The position numbers were made by a program, and so were the translations under genes. Source: Amborella trichopoda (taxonomy: Eukaryota; Streptophyta; Magnoliopsida; Amborellales; Amborellaceae). From it: a DNA stretch of 64,000 bases. The stretch covers positions 771,547-835,546 of the forward strand of contig NW_006497600.1 in assembly GCF_000471905.2 (NCBI RefSeq). Reading direction: 5' to 3'. Position 1 is the first letter of the stretch. Every line of letters starts with the position of its first letter. Below are positions 1 to 12,059 of the stretch, one piece after another. A model generated the notes under the pieces. That model was not told where the DNA came from. It worked only from the letters and a program-made list of their open reading frames with translations, and made no database searches.

Positions 1-670
1 AACAGTGTTACTGCGACATGTAGCACAGCATCGTGTATCAAAATCTTGACACTTGGGGACCCTGTGGATATAAAAACATTAAAAATTTAAATATGAGCAC
101 ATGGGGGGCTCAATCTCAGCTTATTATGAGCTTATCTTGTTCGTTCTACGGTCTCTCCATCCATTTAGTTGGTGTTATAATAATGGAAACTATATAATTT
201 ATTATAAAAAAATACAGTATTTTTATTTATAAAAGGTATTGTATGGATGTCTAGCTATATTGTGTTTTTAGGCTGGTGTACTAGACAACTTCGACACTCA
301 TAGACACATGTTCGTGCAACACTAGTTCGTAAACAATACATCCATAACAAATTAGAAGTTAAATTTAGATTGATGTCATCAAATAAATCTAACCGTTTAT
401 TTTGCAAGTCTATCAGACAACCTACCTCAAATTAAAGAAAATGCCCTAAGCTAGCAAATTCCGACAGTAATTGAAAAGAACCCTAAAACAACAAAGAGTT
501 ACTACCGATACTTTATGCAATCATAGATTCTACAGTAGGTAATTCTTACGAAATACACTAATCAACCAACTTACAAATGCTCACATATAAATTAATCATT
601 AGTCTATTATCCTGAAAATTTAGGAAATGGCCCATGATAAAAATTCATAATGAGTATTCTGATCACAGAA
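1..670. other. Intergenic, AT-rich, nothing recognised
   Basis: No open reading frame of interest and no repeat structure that I can define. The sequence is AT-rich with scattered stop codons in all frames. Confidence 0.5.
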
Positions 671-759
671 AATTCATCAGTTAAGAAAACTCAAAAGTAA
701 ATTCATCAGCTAAGAAAACTCAATAAGCAAATTCATCAGCTAAGAAAACTCAAAAGGTA
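671..759. repeat. 29-30 bp tandem repeat, three copies
   Basis: Three head-to-tail copies begin with AATTCATCAG at 671, 700 and 730. The core continues with CTAAGAAAACTCAA. The copies differ by a few bases, so this is a short diverged minisatellite. No coding frame runs through it. Confidence 0.8.
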
Positions 760-2023
760 ATAACAAGCAAAGTTACAAACTTAGAAACACTAACCACGGA
801 GAAAAATAAAATAGCAAACACAGTTACAAGCAATTCTTCAGTAGAAACCCTAATCCCAATGCACAATTTCTTCAGAGAGGCAATAAGAAAGGAACTTGGA
901 AACGGTAATCAAACAATTGAGTCACTAATTCAGCAACTCTTACGACTTCATTATTTAAACACAGAGAAGGAATAGAAAATTAGCAGGTGACATGAGAAGA
1001 ATAAAACTAGGGCTTGAAAGTCCGAGATGGTTACCCGTTGTTTAAGTGATGAGGAGAGAGAGTAGAGAGAGAAAAGCAGAGGAGAGAGAGAGATGCAAAT
1101 GGAGGGAGGGCAAGCATTCTGAAGTCCATTGATCGTAGCAAATGGTAGTGAAAGAGAGAGAGAGAGAGAATGATGGGCCACACGAAAGGTCGAAAGAATC
1201 ATATCCACACATGGAGCCTATGGCTCGAAAAGAAACAACACCCTGTATCAAACTCCAAACTAATTTACCTACGCTCATTCAAACGACCATCAAAATATTC
1301 TTTTATAATATCACACTCCAGATAGACCCTTCATAGATTTTAAGTAGCGGATTGGAGTACGTGTAGCCGATATCAAATAATTTTAAAAAAAAAAAATTAA
1401 AAAAATGATAATGATGATGATGATTACACTCCAAATTAATTTACATACTTTATCTTATTATCTTATTATGTTTTTTCGGATAAGCTTACCTATTGGTTTT
1501 GACTGGTTTTGACAATTTGATAGGCCAAACAAAGTGGGCATCACTTTTGTAGATAAAACATAATTTTTAATTATTTTTATATTTTTTAAATGTTTTAAAA
1601 TCTGATCAAATTAATATTTAGACCGATTTTGACGGAACCAGATCCCTCTCATGTTTAATGATGAGTTAGATCATAATAACACTGCTTGTAGGTCCTTACT
1701 AAATATTACATTCAGCTCAGTGTTATTAAGATTGGACTAGCTATCGAACCAATAAGGTGTTTCGTCCCGTCAATATCGATTTGACTGCTAGTTTGACCAA
1801 CTTTTAAAAAGATTGATAGATATGAATAAAAGTATATGTAATATCTTAGAAAAAAATGTTTTGAATTTTATTTGTTAGTCGAATCAATCCAAACTCGCTT
1901 GTCATACCGATCAAAATCAATCAAATATTAGTTTTGACTGGGCATTTATTTATTTTGTCTCAAACTAGCCAAGGCACATGTAGGCAGTTCGATTGGTTGG
2001 ACCACAAGTCTCGATCCAATATT
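760..2023. other. Intergenic with GA-rich tracts
   Basis: GA/AG simple-sequence runs lie near 1059-1093 and 1149-1170. The short frames seen here on both strands come from this low-complexity sequence. Similar CT/GA tracts occur near both genes in this window, so a leader of a minus-strand gene left of the window is conceivable, but nothing else supports it. Confidence 0.4.
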
Positions 2024-2241
2024 GATAACTCTACGTTATCTCACCAATAAAAGAGGAACTCTCTCTCCTATTAAAAAAAAACAAGCGCCTCTCTTCCACA
2101 GGTTGCACTTCAGCTAATTCCCGGTCTCTTGATAACTCTATGTTATCTCACCAATAAAAGAAAAACTCTCTCTCTCTCCTATTAAAAAAAAAAACAAACG
2201 CCTATCTTCCACATGTTGCACTTGAGCTAATTCCCAGTCTC
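2024..2241. repeat. ~107 bp tandem duplication
   Basis: Two copies of a ~107-bp unit start at 2024 and 2131 with GATAACTCTA. They share the block CTCACCAATAAAAGA, a CT run, a poly-A run and the block TTGCACTT-AGCTAATTCCC. They differ mainly in the length of the simple-sequence runs. Confidence 0.85.
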
Positions 2242-4206
2242 TTTCTCTCTCCTATTAACAAAAAAAATATATATATGCATCGACATATGCCTACATATAA
2301 ACTTGAGCCACCTAACGACTACCGTCTCGTCCAACTTAGTTGGATGGTAGTGATTGAACCATCCAACTTAGATGGTAGCCCTTGAGGGCATGCCGTAATG
2401 GTAGTCGCTTCTTTTACCTTTTATACAAGAAAGCCACAATTGTAATTGACTATTAAATTTGAAATCGGATCGTTGAGGGCGTATCATCGTTTAGATACAA
2501 ATTTTTTTTCAAATGTTCTGACATGCTGTCATCTATTGAATTACACCACAGCAAAAAGTAACGGTGATTTTCTTGTTCCAAATTAAATGGTTTCATAATA
2601 TATAATCCCTAACAAAAAGGCCTTTCCTTCACATGTTGCCCTTCAATTAATTACCAGTTCAAATGTGCTTATACGGCAGTCCACCAAGACCGCACGACTT
2701 GTAACCTACAATTAATTGGAACCAACTTTAAAGCCTTTCAAGTTATGATAAAATAGAAGATTAAGAGTTATTCTGGTTTGAAATTCCCCTTGGGCTAGGT
2801 TAACATGGTACAATATGATGTTTTAAGTTCCATCCCTACTAAACTATTAAAAAGAAAAAACAAAAGAGTTTCGAATTGCCTTAGACTTTAGAGAGTCTTT
2901 TTAATTCTAGTAGACACCTAATTTTGAAATTGGCAACTTTTCTAAAGTTCCTAAACCTTAGGTACCACAACAATTAGTAGACTCTAGTTGGCTTTTCAAA
3001 CCTAAAATCTAAACTTTAAGCTTACCCAACACCCCAAATAGCCTTGAGCCTAAGAAACATATGAAACTAACCCAAACTCTGGGTTTTGGGTATCCCGGGG
3101 CCAACTAGCCCGGGTAGGTAAGTTGTTTATTTTTCTCCCTTTTGATTCTTTTTATTTTATTTTAGATCTAGTTGCAGGAGTTTAATATTGTTTTTGGTGC
3201 AAAAAATTAGTTGGCACTGCCAAAAATTTGAAGAAGAAAATGATATGCCAATATCAGGCTTCTTTTCTTCATATGGTAATTTGATAGATAAAAAAAATTA
3301 TCCATCAAAAACTCTCTCGCATTTGGCTGTAAACAACTCTTAAAAATAAATTGATTTTGTGTGAAATAAGAAAGTTTTGAGAGCTTTTGGGGTCCACAAA
3401 ATCCTTGCGTGATTGACCAAATAAAAGGCACAATATGGTCGCATGGAGCCCGAGATTCAAGGCGTGCTCATGGAGCACCTCGTGCCAGAAAAAATGTATT
3501 TTGGATTCACTTTAGAATCAGCAGATAGTAAAAAAAAACGAAAAAAAACTTAAGTTTCTAAACACCTAGATCTAATCATCCAAAAATTGGATAGTTGTGG
3601 TTTATTTCACTCATTTTTAGAGTTTGTATTTTTTTTTTATCCTTTACTTTTTTTGTTGAGGTTGGTCATTAGGTGTAGTTAGTTACAACCCCAAAATTTA
3701 GGATCCCAACAATATTCCCAGTTAGGATTTTGCAGATGGAGCGCATAATGCTCCCATGGAGCACTAAATCTTTCTCATTTTTCACATAAATTCAATTGAT
3801 GTCAAATATTTTGCTTATGCAATAATAGAACAAGTCTCTTTCTCTCTCTCTCAAAAGTACTTTTCACGTGCAATTATTGGTTTGTCATTGTTTGTTTAAA
3901 ATCCACTAATTTCCAATTCGGATTATTGAAACAGATGGGAACTAGTTCCAGAATGGTATGAGTCTCGACATGATTCAATTTTCAGACATCATATAGCAAG
4001 GCCTCATACCATTGGAAGAGTTCCATGAAAAAAACGAAGGGTTGTTTATAATCGAATCTCAAAAGGGAAATTTTACAAATTAACCTCTTTAATCTAAGTG
4101 CAAACTAAACATATATTTCAGAATTTGAAAATATAAAAAATGGAGTATGGTCAAATTATGACTCATATCAGAGATTTTACAATCTCATTCCTAGAATCGC
4201 TATTGG
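2242..4206. other. Intergenic, nothing recognised
   Basis: AT-rich DNA with short homopolymer runs and one CT run near 3836-3852. No domain-bearing frame is visible. The longest frame (3207-3431, minus) has no recognisable motif. Confidence 0.5.
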
Positions 4207-4494
4207 TACTGAGGATTGGATAGCTCACTTTCCTAATTGTAAAGATTTACTTGGATTTTCCTACTTTGTAGAGATTGATTTGGTCATATCTACTTTTTTA
4301 GTAAGTAGATATTCATTTTGGCATATTTGTAACTTTTTAGTTTGTAGAGATTTATTATTCATCATCCCCTCAATCAATGGATATTGCTGTATATTCTTAT
4401 ATCATATGTTATATGTATATTGTTATATATAGCTCAATATCAATAGAGAAAGACACCAAATCTTCACATCTCTTTCCCATTTATGAATTTTACA
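4207..4494 (+). repeat. 5' LTR of Copia-1
   Basis: A 288-bp repeat beginning TACTGAGGATTG and ending TTTTACA, immediately before the primer-binding site. Both LTRs carry the shared block AGCTCAATATCAATAGAGAA near the 3' end, which probably lies close to the R/U5 region. The terminal TG expected for copia LTRs has become TA here. Confidence 0.88.
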
Positions 4495-4506
4495 TGGTAT
4501 CAGAGT
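4495..4506 (+). promoter_or_regulatory. Primer-binding site (Met-tRNA type)
   Basis: TGGTATCAGAGT directly abuts the 5' LTR. The usual plant copia site complementary to initiator tRNA-Met is TGGTATCAGAGC, so only the last base differs. Confidence 0.9.
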
Positions 4507-4557
4507 AGTAAGTCCATAGCGAACCTACTTGTCATCTCTCTTCTTCACCTTCAAGCC

Positions 4558-7500
4558 ATGACACAGAATGGAAATGATGGAAACTCGCAATCACGTAACG
4601 AGTCTCATTTTTCACTTGAAAGTAGCAAGCCTTCTGTCTCCGACTTCCCTTCTCCTTATTATCTCCGTCACTCTGACAATTCCGGAGCCGTACTTGTCTC
4701 TAAAACTCTTTTTGGAGACAACTATAACACGTGGAGAAGAGTCATGATCGTCGCCCTAGGAGCAAAAAATAAATTGTGATTTGTAGATGGTTCATTTTCC
4801 AAACCATCCGAACCACTTACTGCTGTCAAGACTTGGGAGAGATGCAACCACATTGTGGTTTCGTGGTTACTCAACGTAATCTTCAAAGACCTTGTAGATA
4901 GTGTTGCATATGCGGATACCGCATATGAAATTTGGATAGATCTCGATGATAGGTTTTTTCAAGGAAATGGTCTAAAGATCTATAATTTCAAGAGGAAGCT
5001 CTCTACTATCCAACAAGGGAAATCCTCAATAGCCTCTTACTTTACTTCTATGAAGGCCATCTGGGACGAACGAGCCTCGTACACAAAAATTCTTACATGC
5101 ACATGTTGATCGTTTAAGGAGATGTAGACCCAACAGCAACTCAAACGAGTGTACCATTTCTTAATGGGACTGAGTGACTCTTTTGGGACCGTTCGTAGTC
5201 AAATTTGGGCTGTGGACCCTCTTTCCAATATCAGTAAAGTTTGCTCCTTAGTCTTGCAAAAAGAACAACAAAAGGGGTTGCAAATTTGTCAAACCTTGCA
5301 AGGAGAAGTAGTTGCTCTTGTAGCTCATTCAAATTTGGATAAGAGAGGGCGCTATGGTGGAAAGAAGCCACGTCCATTTTGTGAACATTTGTGGTCGCAA
5401 ATGTCATATCAAACAAAAGTGTTACCAGTTAGTGGGATATCCTGCTGGTCATCACAAGGCCAAGGGTCAGCCACATGCTCACAACTCAACCATGCAATCA
5501 GCTAACCATGGCCAGTAGAACATCAACACTAGTTCGGGTGTAGAGTTCGTCAACAATAGTGCAACTGTCCCAGGTTAATCTAAGATGAACTTTCCTTCCT
5601 TAACCTCGATTCAATATCAACAGTTGATGTCCATAGTTGAAACCCAACCTATTGTTGCAAATGCTGCAGATATGGAAGTCTTTTATTCATTCCCAAAAAC
5701 AATGATGACTCATGGATCATTGATTCCAGAGCATCTAACCACTTTACTTGTTTCACTTCTAGTCTATCAACTTGTGTTCCAAATCATAATGGTTTACCTG
5801 TTTGCATGCCTAAGGGTAGCACTACTTCCATTACTCATCTAGGCGAATCCAACTTGAGTCCAACTATTAGCCGAGATAATGTTTTTTATGTTCCAAATTT
5901 CAATTACAATCTTCTCTCAGTAAGCAAATTAACTAGTTCCATGAACTGTATTGCTATAAATTTCCCTACCTTTTATGTCTTTCAGGGCCTGAGCACGAGA
6001 AAGTTGATTGGAGCCGGTGAGGTGCAAGACAGTTTATATCACTTCGTTTCTGGTGTCCCTAATAATCTCACTGCAATGCCTACCATTCAAAGTCATTCTA
6101 CTGAGTTATGACATAAGAGGCCAGGGCATCCTTCTCGGCACCAAATGTCTAGTTTGCATTTTTCAAATTTAAATTATCTCCATGTTCTATTTCTTTTTGT
6201 GAAGTATGTACTTTGGCTAAACAAACTAAAATTCTTTTTTCTTCTAGCTTGAATAAATCTAAAAACCTTTAACTAAATCCATTGTGATATATGAGGTAGA
6301 TACTCTACTCCATTCCACTCAGGAGCAAATTATTTCTTGACTATTGTAGATGACTGTTCACAATACACATGGGTTTAATTGATGATGTTCAAATTTGATA
6401 CTTACCATTTTCTAAAGTTTTTTTTTGTAATAGTACAAGCCCAGTTCAATTGTCATGTTCAACAGATTCGAACCAATAATGGAGCTGAGTTCTTGTCTGA
6501 CACTAGGTAAACCCTTTTTTAGGAACATCGGATCCTCCACTAATGAACATGCATACATACACCCCAACAGAATGGCATTGTTGAGTGCAAACACTGTCAC
6601 TTACTTGAAGCGGTACGTGCTTTACGCTTTCAGGGCCATCTTCTTATTAAATTTTGGAGTGAATGTATTTTAACTGCAACATACTTGATAAATAAAATTC
6701 TCACACCCATATTGTCTAGCAAAGCTCCGCATGAAGTATTGTTTAAAAGTAAGTCATCTTATGAACATTTACGTGTTTTTAGATGCCTCTGTTATGCTCA
6801 TAATAGTGATATTCATAAACACAAATTTGATCCTAAGTCTAAACAATGTATTTTTGTTGGATATTCTCATGGACAGAAAGGCTACCGTGCCTTTGAATTG
6901 CAAAAAGAGACCATTTTCACTAGTCAATATGTGTTCCATTTTCAAGACAAAAATATGGAACATGAGACAATTCTCACGGTTCTTCCCATGCATGTTGTGG
7001 GCAATGAGACTTGAAATTCCATCTTTAAACATACCTATTCCTAATATTGAGGTGCCACCTACTCATGAATCACCTACCCTAGTTCCATCCCTGCCAGCTG
7101 AAACCATGATACTTGCTCCGTCCATTCCCGTTCTTACCCCCGTGTGTCGTTCGGAACGTGTTAGTCGGTATTCCACTCGTCTTATTTATTACTTGTGAAC
7201 TTCCCAAGCTCACACACACTCGTCTCTCACCAATTCGGCTTCACTCTGACAACCTCCATCTGTTTCTCTTGGTAAACTATATTCCATTTCTCATTTTATT
7301 TTGGATTCCAACTTTTTTTCAACTCAACGTGTTTTTTTTTTATAAACTTTTATTCTAATAAAGAACCACGGACTTATGCACAAGCTGTCAAACACTCCCA
7401 CTGGCGTGATGCTATGGAAACTGAGCTTAAGGCTCTTGATCTCAACAATACTTGGATTGTTCAATTCTTGCCCCGAGAAATACCCCATTGGTTGTAAATG

Positions 7501-8051
7501 CATGTACAAGATTAAGTACAAAGCAGACGACACTCGATCGCTACAAAGCACGTCTTGTCGCGAAGGACTATACCCAAATGGAAGGGTTGGACTATCATGA
7601 GACATTCAACTCCTGTAGCAAAGTTAGTTACTGTGAGATGTCTTTTAGCTATAGCGGCTGCAAAGGGCTGAAAATTGCATCAATTAGATGTCAATAATGC
7701 ATTTTTGCATGGGGATTTATATGAAGAAATATACGTGGAAGTTCCATTGGGTCATCCTCATAAGGGGGAGCATCTAGTTTGCCGAGTGCAAAAGTCTCTA
7801 TATGGTCTTAAACAGGTATCTCAAAATTGGTTTGACAAATTTTCCCAAGCTCACTGGATTCAACTATCCATTGCGGACTATTCTCTATTCACATCCAACG
7901 CCGGTCAATCTTTTATAGTTGTTTTAGTTTATGTTGATGATGTGATTGTCACTAGCAATGATGCCCATGATATTTCCTCATTGAAAGCATTTTTGCAAGC
8001 CCGGTTTCACTCTCAAAAGATTATTGCAAGATCGGTTCCTCAACAATCCAG
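4558..8051 (+). pseudogene. Copia-1 gag-pol polyprotein relic
   Basis: The gag part starts at ATG 4558 and is broken by a stop near 4777. It continues with a UBN2-type gag region (near 4855-5090) and a segment reading LMGLSDSF (5164 on). The aspartic protease site near 5707-5745 reads SWIIDSRAS, where the catalytic D-S/T-G triad has become D-S-R. A GAG pre-integrase-like stretch follows (NLLSVSKL, ~5910). The integrase is heavily broken; its C-terminal part is near 6685-7014. Reverse transcriptase is recognisable from ~7675 (QLDVNNAFLHGDL, YGLKQ) to the YVDD box at ~7930. After FHSQK (~8020) the sequence jumps to the final polyprotein residues next to the purine tract, so the RT tail and RNase H are deleted. 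Confidence 0.9.
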
Positions 8052-8063
8052 CTTGAGGGAGAG
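8052..8063 (+). promoter_or_regulatory. Polypurine tract of Copia-1
   Basis: CTTGAGGGAGAG lies immediately upstream of the 3' LTR, where copia elements carry the plus-strand primer (commonly CTTGAGGGGGAG). Confidence 0.8.
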
Positions 8064-8344
8064 TATTGAGGATTGTATAGCTCATTTTCTTAATTGTAGA
8101 GATTTAATTGGACTTTCATAATTTGTAGAGATTGATTTGGTCATATCTACTTTTCTAGTTGATAGAGATTCACTTGGCCATATTTGTAACCTTCTACTTT
8201 GTAAAGATTTATTATTCATCATCACCTTAATCAAGGGATATTGTTGTATGTTATTATACCAGTTGTATATTGTTATACATAGCTCAATATCAATAGAGAA
8301 AGACACCAAATTCTCACATATCTTTCCTATTTACAAATTTTACA
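8064..8344 (+). repeat. 3' LTR of Copia-1
   Basis: A 281-bp repeat matching 4207-4494 with many substitutions and small indels, beginning TATTGAGGATTG and ending TTTTACA. The divergence visible by eye indicates an old insertion. Confidence 0.88.
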
Positions 8345-9169
8345 AGTGGCAGTCGCTTAATCTAGCTTAAAACCTTTGAGAAACTAATGTTTCAATTTTA
8401 AAAAAAAAATAAATTTCAATCAAAACATATCTATGAAAATTAAAAATAAACTAAAAGCATAAGAGGGAGAAATGTTTTTTGAGTTGGGGTATTCTATTTT
8501 GTACAGAAAGGAGATAAACGAGAGAAGAGACGGGAGAAAAGGAGAGCTGAAAAAGAAAGAGAAGAGTCTGGGTCAATATTCGATCAATTGATCGATGGAA
8601 CGCTGTAGCGCACTGTATTACAAAAAAATAAAAAAACACTCGTCAGAATTCTCAATTTTGTTAGAATACCCATCTCACCATATAAAACACAATTTCAAAT
8701 AAAACAGGTGATTAGGTTGCGGGAATCTCAAAATTCTGGCCACCACCATGGCTCTTGTTCGAGCTCAATGTGGTTGGATCTGTGGAAATTCCTGCATTGA
8801 TAATTGCCATAAAAACTCCAGCCATTGCCTAGCAATCTGCAAGGTTCACAGCAACAAATAAACTTACTGAAATTTCGTCTTGAAATGAGATAGGTCGGCT
8901 AAGATAGTTAGGCATTTTCATGGGCAAATTTGGGGCGGAAATTCTAATTCTTGGAGCTCTTTTTTACTGATGGAGCTCAGGCATTGTGCACGACATACGC
9001 AGGGATAAAGAAATGGGGAAAGGGAAGAGATTGGGCTGAAGGGGATTCATGAAAGTTTACTTCATTAATACCCGGTTGCTTGAAACCAAAATGAACAAAG
9101 GGTTTCATGTGCAATGTTGTATTTTCAGAGGGGTGTATGTAATTTTAGTTTAAACTTTAAAATGATTTA
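8345..9169. other. Intergenic, nothing firmly recognised
   Basis: AT-rich with an A/G-rich segment at about 8460-8570. A 37-codon minus-strand frame (8712-8825) was considered and not called. Confidence 0.45.
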
Positions 9170-9391
9170 AATTTATATTTGTTTGATTCAAAATAATTTG
9201 AAATTCATTGTTTTTGTTGGAACTTTGGGTGGATTTGAAATCTGCCATTTTGCTCGATTGTCCAGAATGAGCATTTCAAAAATTTATATTTGTTTGATTC
9301 AAAATAATTTGAAATTCACTATTTTTGTTGGAACTCTGGGTGGATTTGAAATCTGCCATTTTGCTGGATTGTCCAGATTGAGCATTTCAAA
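9170..9391. repeat. 111 bp tandem duplication
   Basis: Two adjacent copies start at 9170 and 9281 with AATTTATATTTGTTTGATTC and differ at only a few positions. As 111 is a multiple of three, the plus frame 9183-9491 runs through both copies, which explains that long but featureless frame. Confidence 0.92.
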
Positions 9392-9875
9392 TCAGAATCA
9401 TGATTCGAATGATTCGGGTCCTGATTCCATTTTTAAGGCGTTGGTTTTTACCCTTCTTTCAAATAATACATCAGAATTGAGCAATTCTTAAACCGTTTAA
9501 AAGCTTATGAGATCCACTACAACCTAGATATAGATCTAGGTTAATTTGGATGACTTTTGGTGTGTTTATAGCATTTAAAGTCTATAAGTGTCAATCTTAG
9601 TGATTCTAGGGCATCATATGGTGTACATGGCAGTTTTCTATGAGTGTTAAGCCAGATAAGTCTTTAGCCTAAGGTTAAAGTTCAGGTTGTTAAAAAACAC
9701 CTAGGACTAGGAACCCAATTAGACAAAATAGAGTATCTGCAAGAGTAAATAAAGATAACAACACTTCTTTCTTGTGTTAAGGGAAACTATGGATGACACG
9801 CATCTTAGAAGTTTCCTTGGGCAATTCATAAAATACGTGACCCATGATCTTACCCGAAGGCTCTCAAAGTTTGAC
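9392..9875. other. Intergenic, nothing recognised
   Basis: No gene or defined repeat visible. Confidence 0.5.
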
Positions 9876-9883
9876 TCCTGCCC

Positions 9884-10192
9884 TTGGGGTGGCAATGGGT
9901 CGGGTCGGGTTGGGTTTGGGTCCAGCTGGACCCGAAGTCACCAAACCTTAATCCGGACTTGGAAATATAATGTGAAACTTGGACCCCGACCAAGAAATTT
10001 CAACACTGTCCCGGTTGGGTATGGATATGCGTCTGGTCTACATGGAATTGGACCCGGACCCAAATAACCTTCGGATCCATGATTTGGACCCAAACCCGAC
10101 CCATTGGGTGATTGGGTCCACTTTTTGAACCCATAGAGACACGGGTCTACCCATTGAGTCCCGGGTCAGGTCAGGGTATTTCCACCCCTAAG
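9884..10192. mobile_element. hAT-type MITE, 309 bp, GGGTCGGGT-rich, perfect 8-bp TSD
   Basis: The left end reads TTGGGGTGGCAATGGG. The right end, reverse-complemented, reads CTTAGGGGTGGAAATACC, giving short terminal inverted repeats around GGGGTGG. Both sides are flanked by TCCTGCCC (9876-9883 and 10193-10200), an exact 8-bp duplication typical of hAT insertion. The interior is rich in GGGTCGGGT/GGACCC and forms imperfect inverted arms. The frame at 9774-10067 runs into this element and is not a gene. Confidence 0.85.
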
Positions 10193-10200
10193 TCCTGCCC

Positions 10201-11480
10201 AATGACTACAAGTCTACAACAGAAAAGGGTAACGAAAATATGTCATGCCTCAATGGCACATGGAATATGAGGTCATTACATTCCAATAAATCGGTTAGAT
10301 GGTGATGGAGAGAATGTGGGACTCACCGGTCTGCGATTTCACTTGGAAGACGGTATGGGCATCCATCAACTGGACGGTGATTAATGCATTTATGAAATAC
10401 TTGAAGAGCTAATCCCCATGAAGGCGTCTTTTTTTTTTTCTTATTGGCAAATTTCATAGACCAAGAATGAAACGAATTGCAGTTCTCCGAGGATTAGTGC
10501 CACCTAATGTTTAAAAACTTTGTTAAATGGGTAGATCATTAATCGACAAATCTGTGTTGGATTGGCTCTGGATAGGTTCGATGATTGAGAAAATATCAAT
10601 AAATAAATAAAATAAAATAAAAACTTAAATATGGGTTTATGGGGTGGGGATTTAGAGGGGACCTAAAAGAAAACATTAGATATGTTTAAAAAAATAGAAA
10701 AAAAAAAAAAAATAGAAGGGAGGTTTTGGGGTGGAAACGGGTAGGGACCCGTACCATTTTAGAATTGGTTCAGTCCCGCCTGATTCCTATTGGTACAAAC
10801 GATTCAGATTAAAAATTACCGGGTTTTAAAATACTACCACCTATCTTTTACTCTTCATTTTTTTTTTTTGTACTTAGAAATCAACAAAGAGGTAGAAGAA
10901 AATGAAAAGGATAAAATAGCATTGGTAATATTACTAAAAAGAAAATACATTTTTAATTAAAAGTAAAAGAAATAAAACGTCTGCCTTCCTTATACAATAA
11001 TTTACAATGCAATAGATATAATTTATGTCTTCATGGTAAGTGCGTATCGATAAAAAAAAAAACATCCTAGTTTCCCAAAATTGGAAAATTAATAAAATTA
11101 ATTTTAGTTGAGGTTATTATCAATCAAATCAAATTTTGTCCAACTTAAATTCACAAGATTTGTCATTATAACTCCTTGTGGGATATTCTTTCTAAATATC
11201 CCTTGGTTCTTAGTGTTTTTGAGAAAGCTTAAGGGGCAAGCTTAGATGTTTTGTTTGGAAGCCTTAGTGAGGGATGCTTTGAACCTTTACTTCAATTCAT
11301 TGAATAAAAAAATGAACACTTTTCCATTGCTTCACATGTAGTAATCCATTATAAGGAATGGCGGCTATCACCTAAGTTGAGTAACATATAACCTTGTGCA
11401 TAAAGTTGAAATTATTATTTGTCAGCTTACAAAGAGTCTCTGAGAAGTTAAGGCAAACTAGCTAGAGAGAGAGAAAGAGA
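10201..11480. other. Intergenic, AT-rich
   Basis: Homopolymer A/T runs and no coding signal. No bounded repeat seen. Confidence 0.5.
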
Positions 11481-11603
11481 GAGAGAGAGGCAATGACATG
11501 CTTGTAGTAAGGAAAATATGCATAGAGAGAGAGGCAATGACATGCTTATGGTAAGGAAAATTTACATGAGAGAGAGACCGAGAGGAAATGACATGCTTAT
11601 AGT
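11481..11603. repeat. Imperfect triplication with GA tracts
   Basis: The motif GGCAATGACATGCTT occurs at 11489 and 11533, and as GGAAATGACATGCTT at 11584. Each copy is preceded by a GAGAGA run and followed by a GTAAGGAAAAT-like segment (altered in the last copy). Spacing is 44 and 51 bp. Confidence 0.75.
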
Positions 11604-11786
11604 TAGGGTTGAGAATGGGTTGGATCGGGTCCGGATTTATTGGGATTTAGATTAGGATTCAAAAAGTAAATATGATTTTAATCTGGATTCAAACTCATAT
11701 CCGACCCACCAGATCCAATTTTTTAACCCACACCAGGACATAGGTCCCGGTCCATTGCCATCCCCATCCCCATCCCCATCCCCCTA
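11604..11786. repeat. Probable MITE with GGGTNGG-rich ends
   Basis: The left end TAGGGTTGAGAATGGGTTGG and the right end (reverse complement TAGGGGGATGGGGATGG) resemble the ends of the elements at 9884-10192 and 18960-19756. The right end carries a CATCCC microsatellite. I could not find a convincing target duplication, so the borders are uncertain. Confidence 0.5.
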
Positions 11787-11799
11787 GTTTTAAAAATAG

Positions 11800-12059
11800 T
11801 GATATAAAACAAGTGATTAGGAATAGTTGGAAACGAAAAAATGTTCTACTAAAACTAAATGAGAGGAAGATATAGATGAGTACGACCTCCTTCTTGTAAG
11901 AGAGAGACAGAGGTAGACTTGTACAAGACTAGAACTATAAACGTCACTATTCAAAAAACGAGCAAAACGAGCAACTGACACAAGTAGACAGGCACGCATG
12001 ACCTGATTGTGCCAAGGGGAGAGAGGGGAAGAGAGACGAAGAGAGAGATAAATGGTACG
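11800..12059. other. Intergenic with GA runs
   Basis: Short GAGAGA runs around 11900 and 12020-12050. The minus frame 11817-11999 lacks any motif. Confidence 0.4.

Larger units (their letters stand above)
4207..8344 (+). mobile_element. Ty1/copia LTR retrotransposon, degenerate, internally deleted (Copia-1)
   Basis: Two similar terminal repeats (4207-4494 and 8064-8344) bracket a copia-type polyprotein relic. A Met-tRNA-like primer site directly follows the left LTR and a purine-rich tract directly precedes the right one. Flanking pentamers ATTGG (4202-4206) and AGTGG (8345-8349) match at four of five bases and may be the target duplication. At ~4.1 kb it is somewhat short for a complete copia element. 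Part of the reverse transcriptase and nearly all of RNase H are missing. Numerous stops and frameshifts show that it is not autonomous. Confidence 0.92.

Noticed and set aside
6731..7198. A 155-codon frame in Copia-1
   Set aside because: It is a shifted frame over the integrase C-terminal region; the real homology is in the overlapping frame at 6685-7014.
8712..8825. Minus-strand 37-codon frame MAGVFMAIINAGISTD...
   Set aside because: Protein-like composition, but I do not recognise it. A stop lies directly upstream, there is no neighbouring exon, and the length is too short for a call.
9774..10067. A 97-codon frame
   Set aside because: More than half lies inside the MITE at 9884-10192; the Gly/Arg/Pro-rich peptide reflects GGGTCGGGT repeats.
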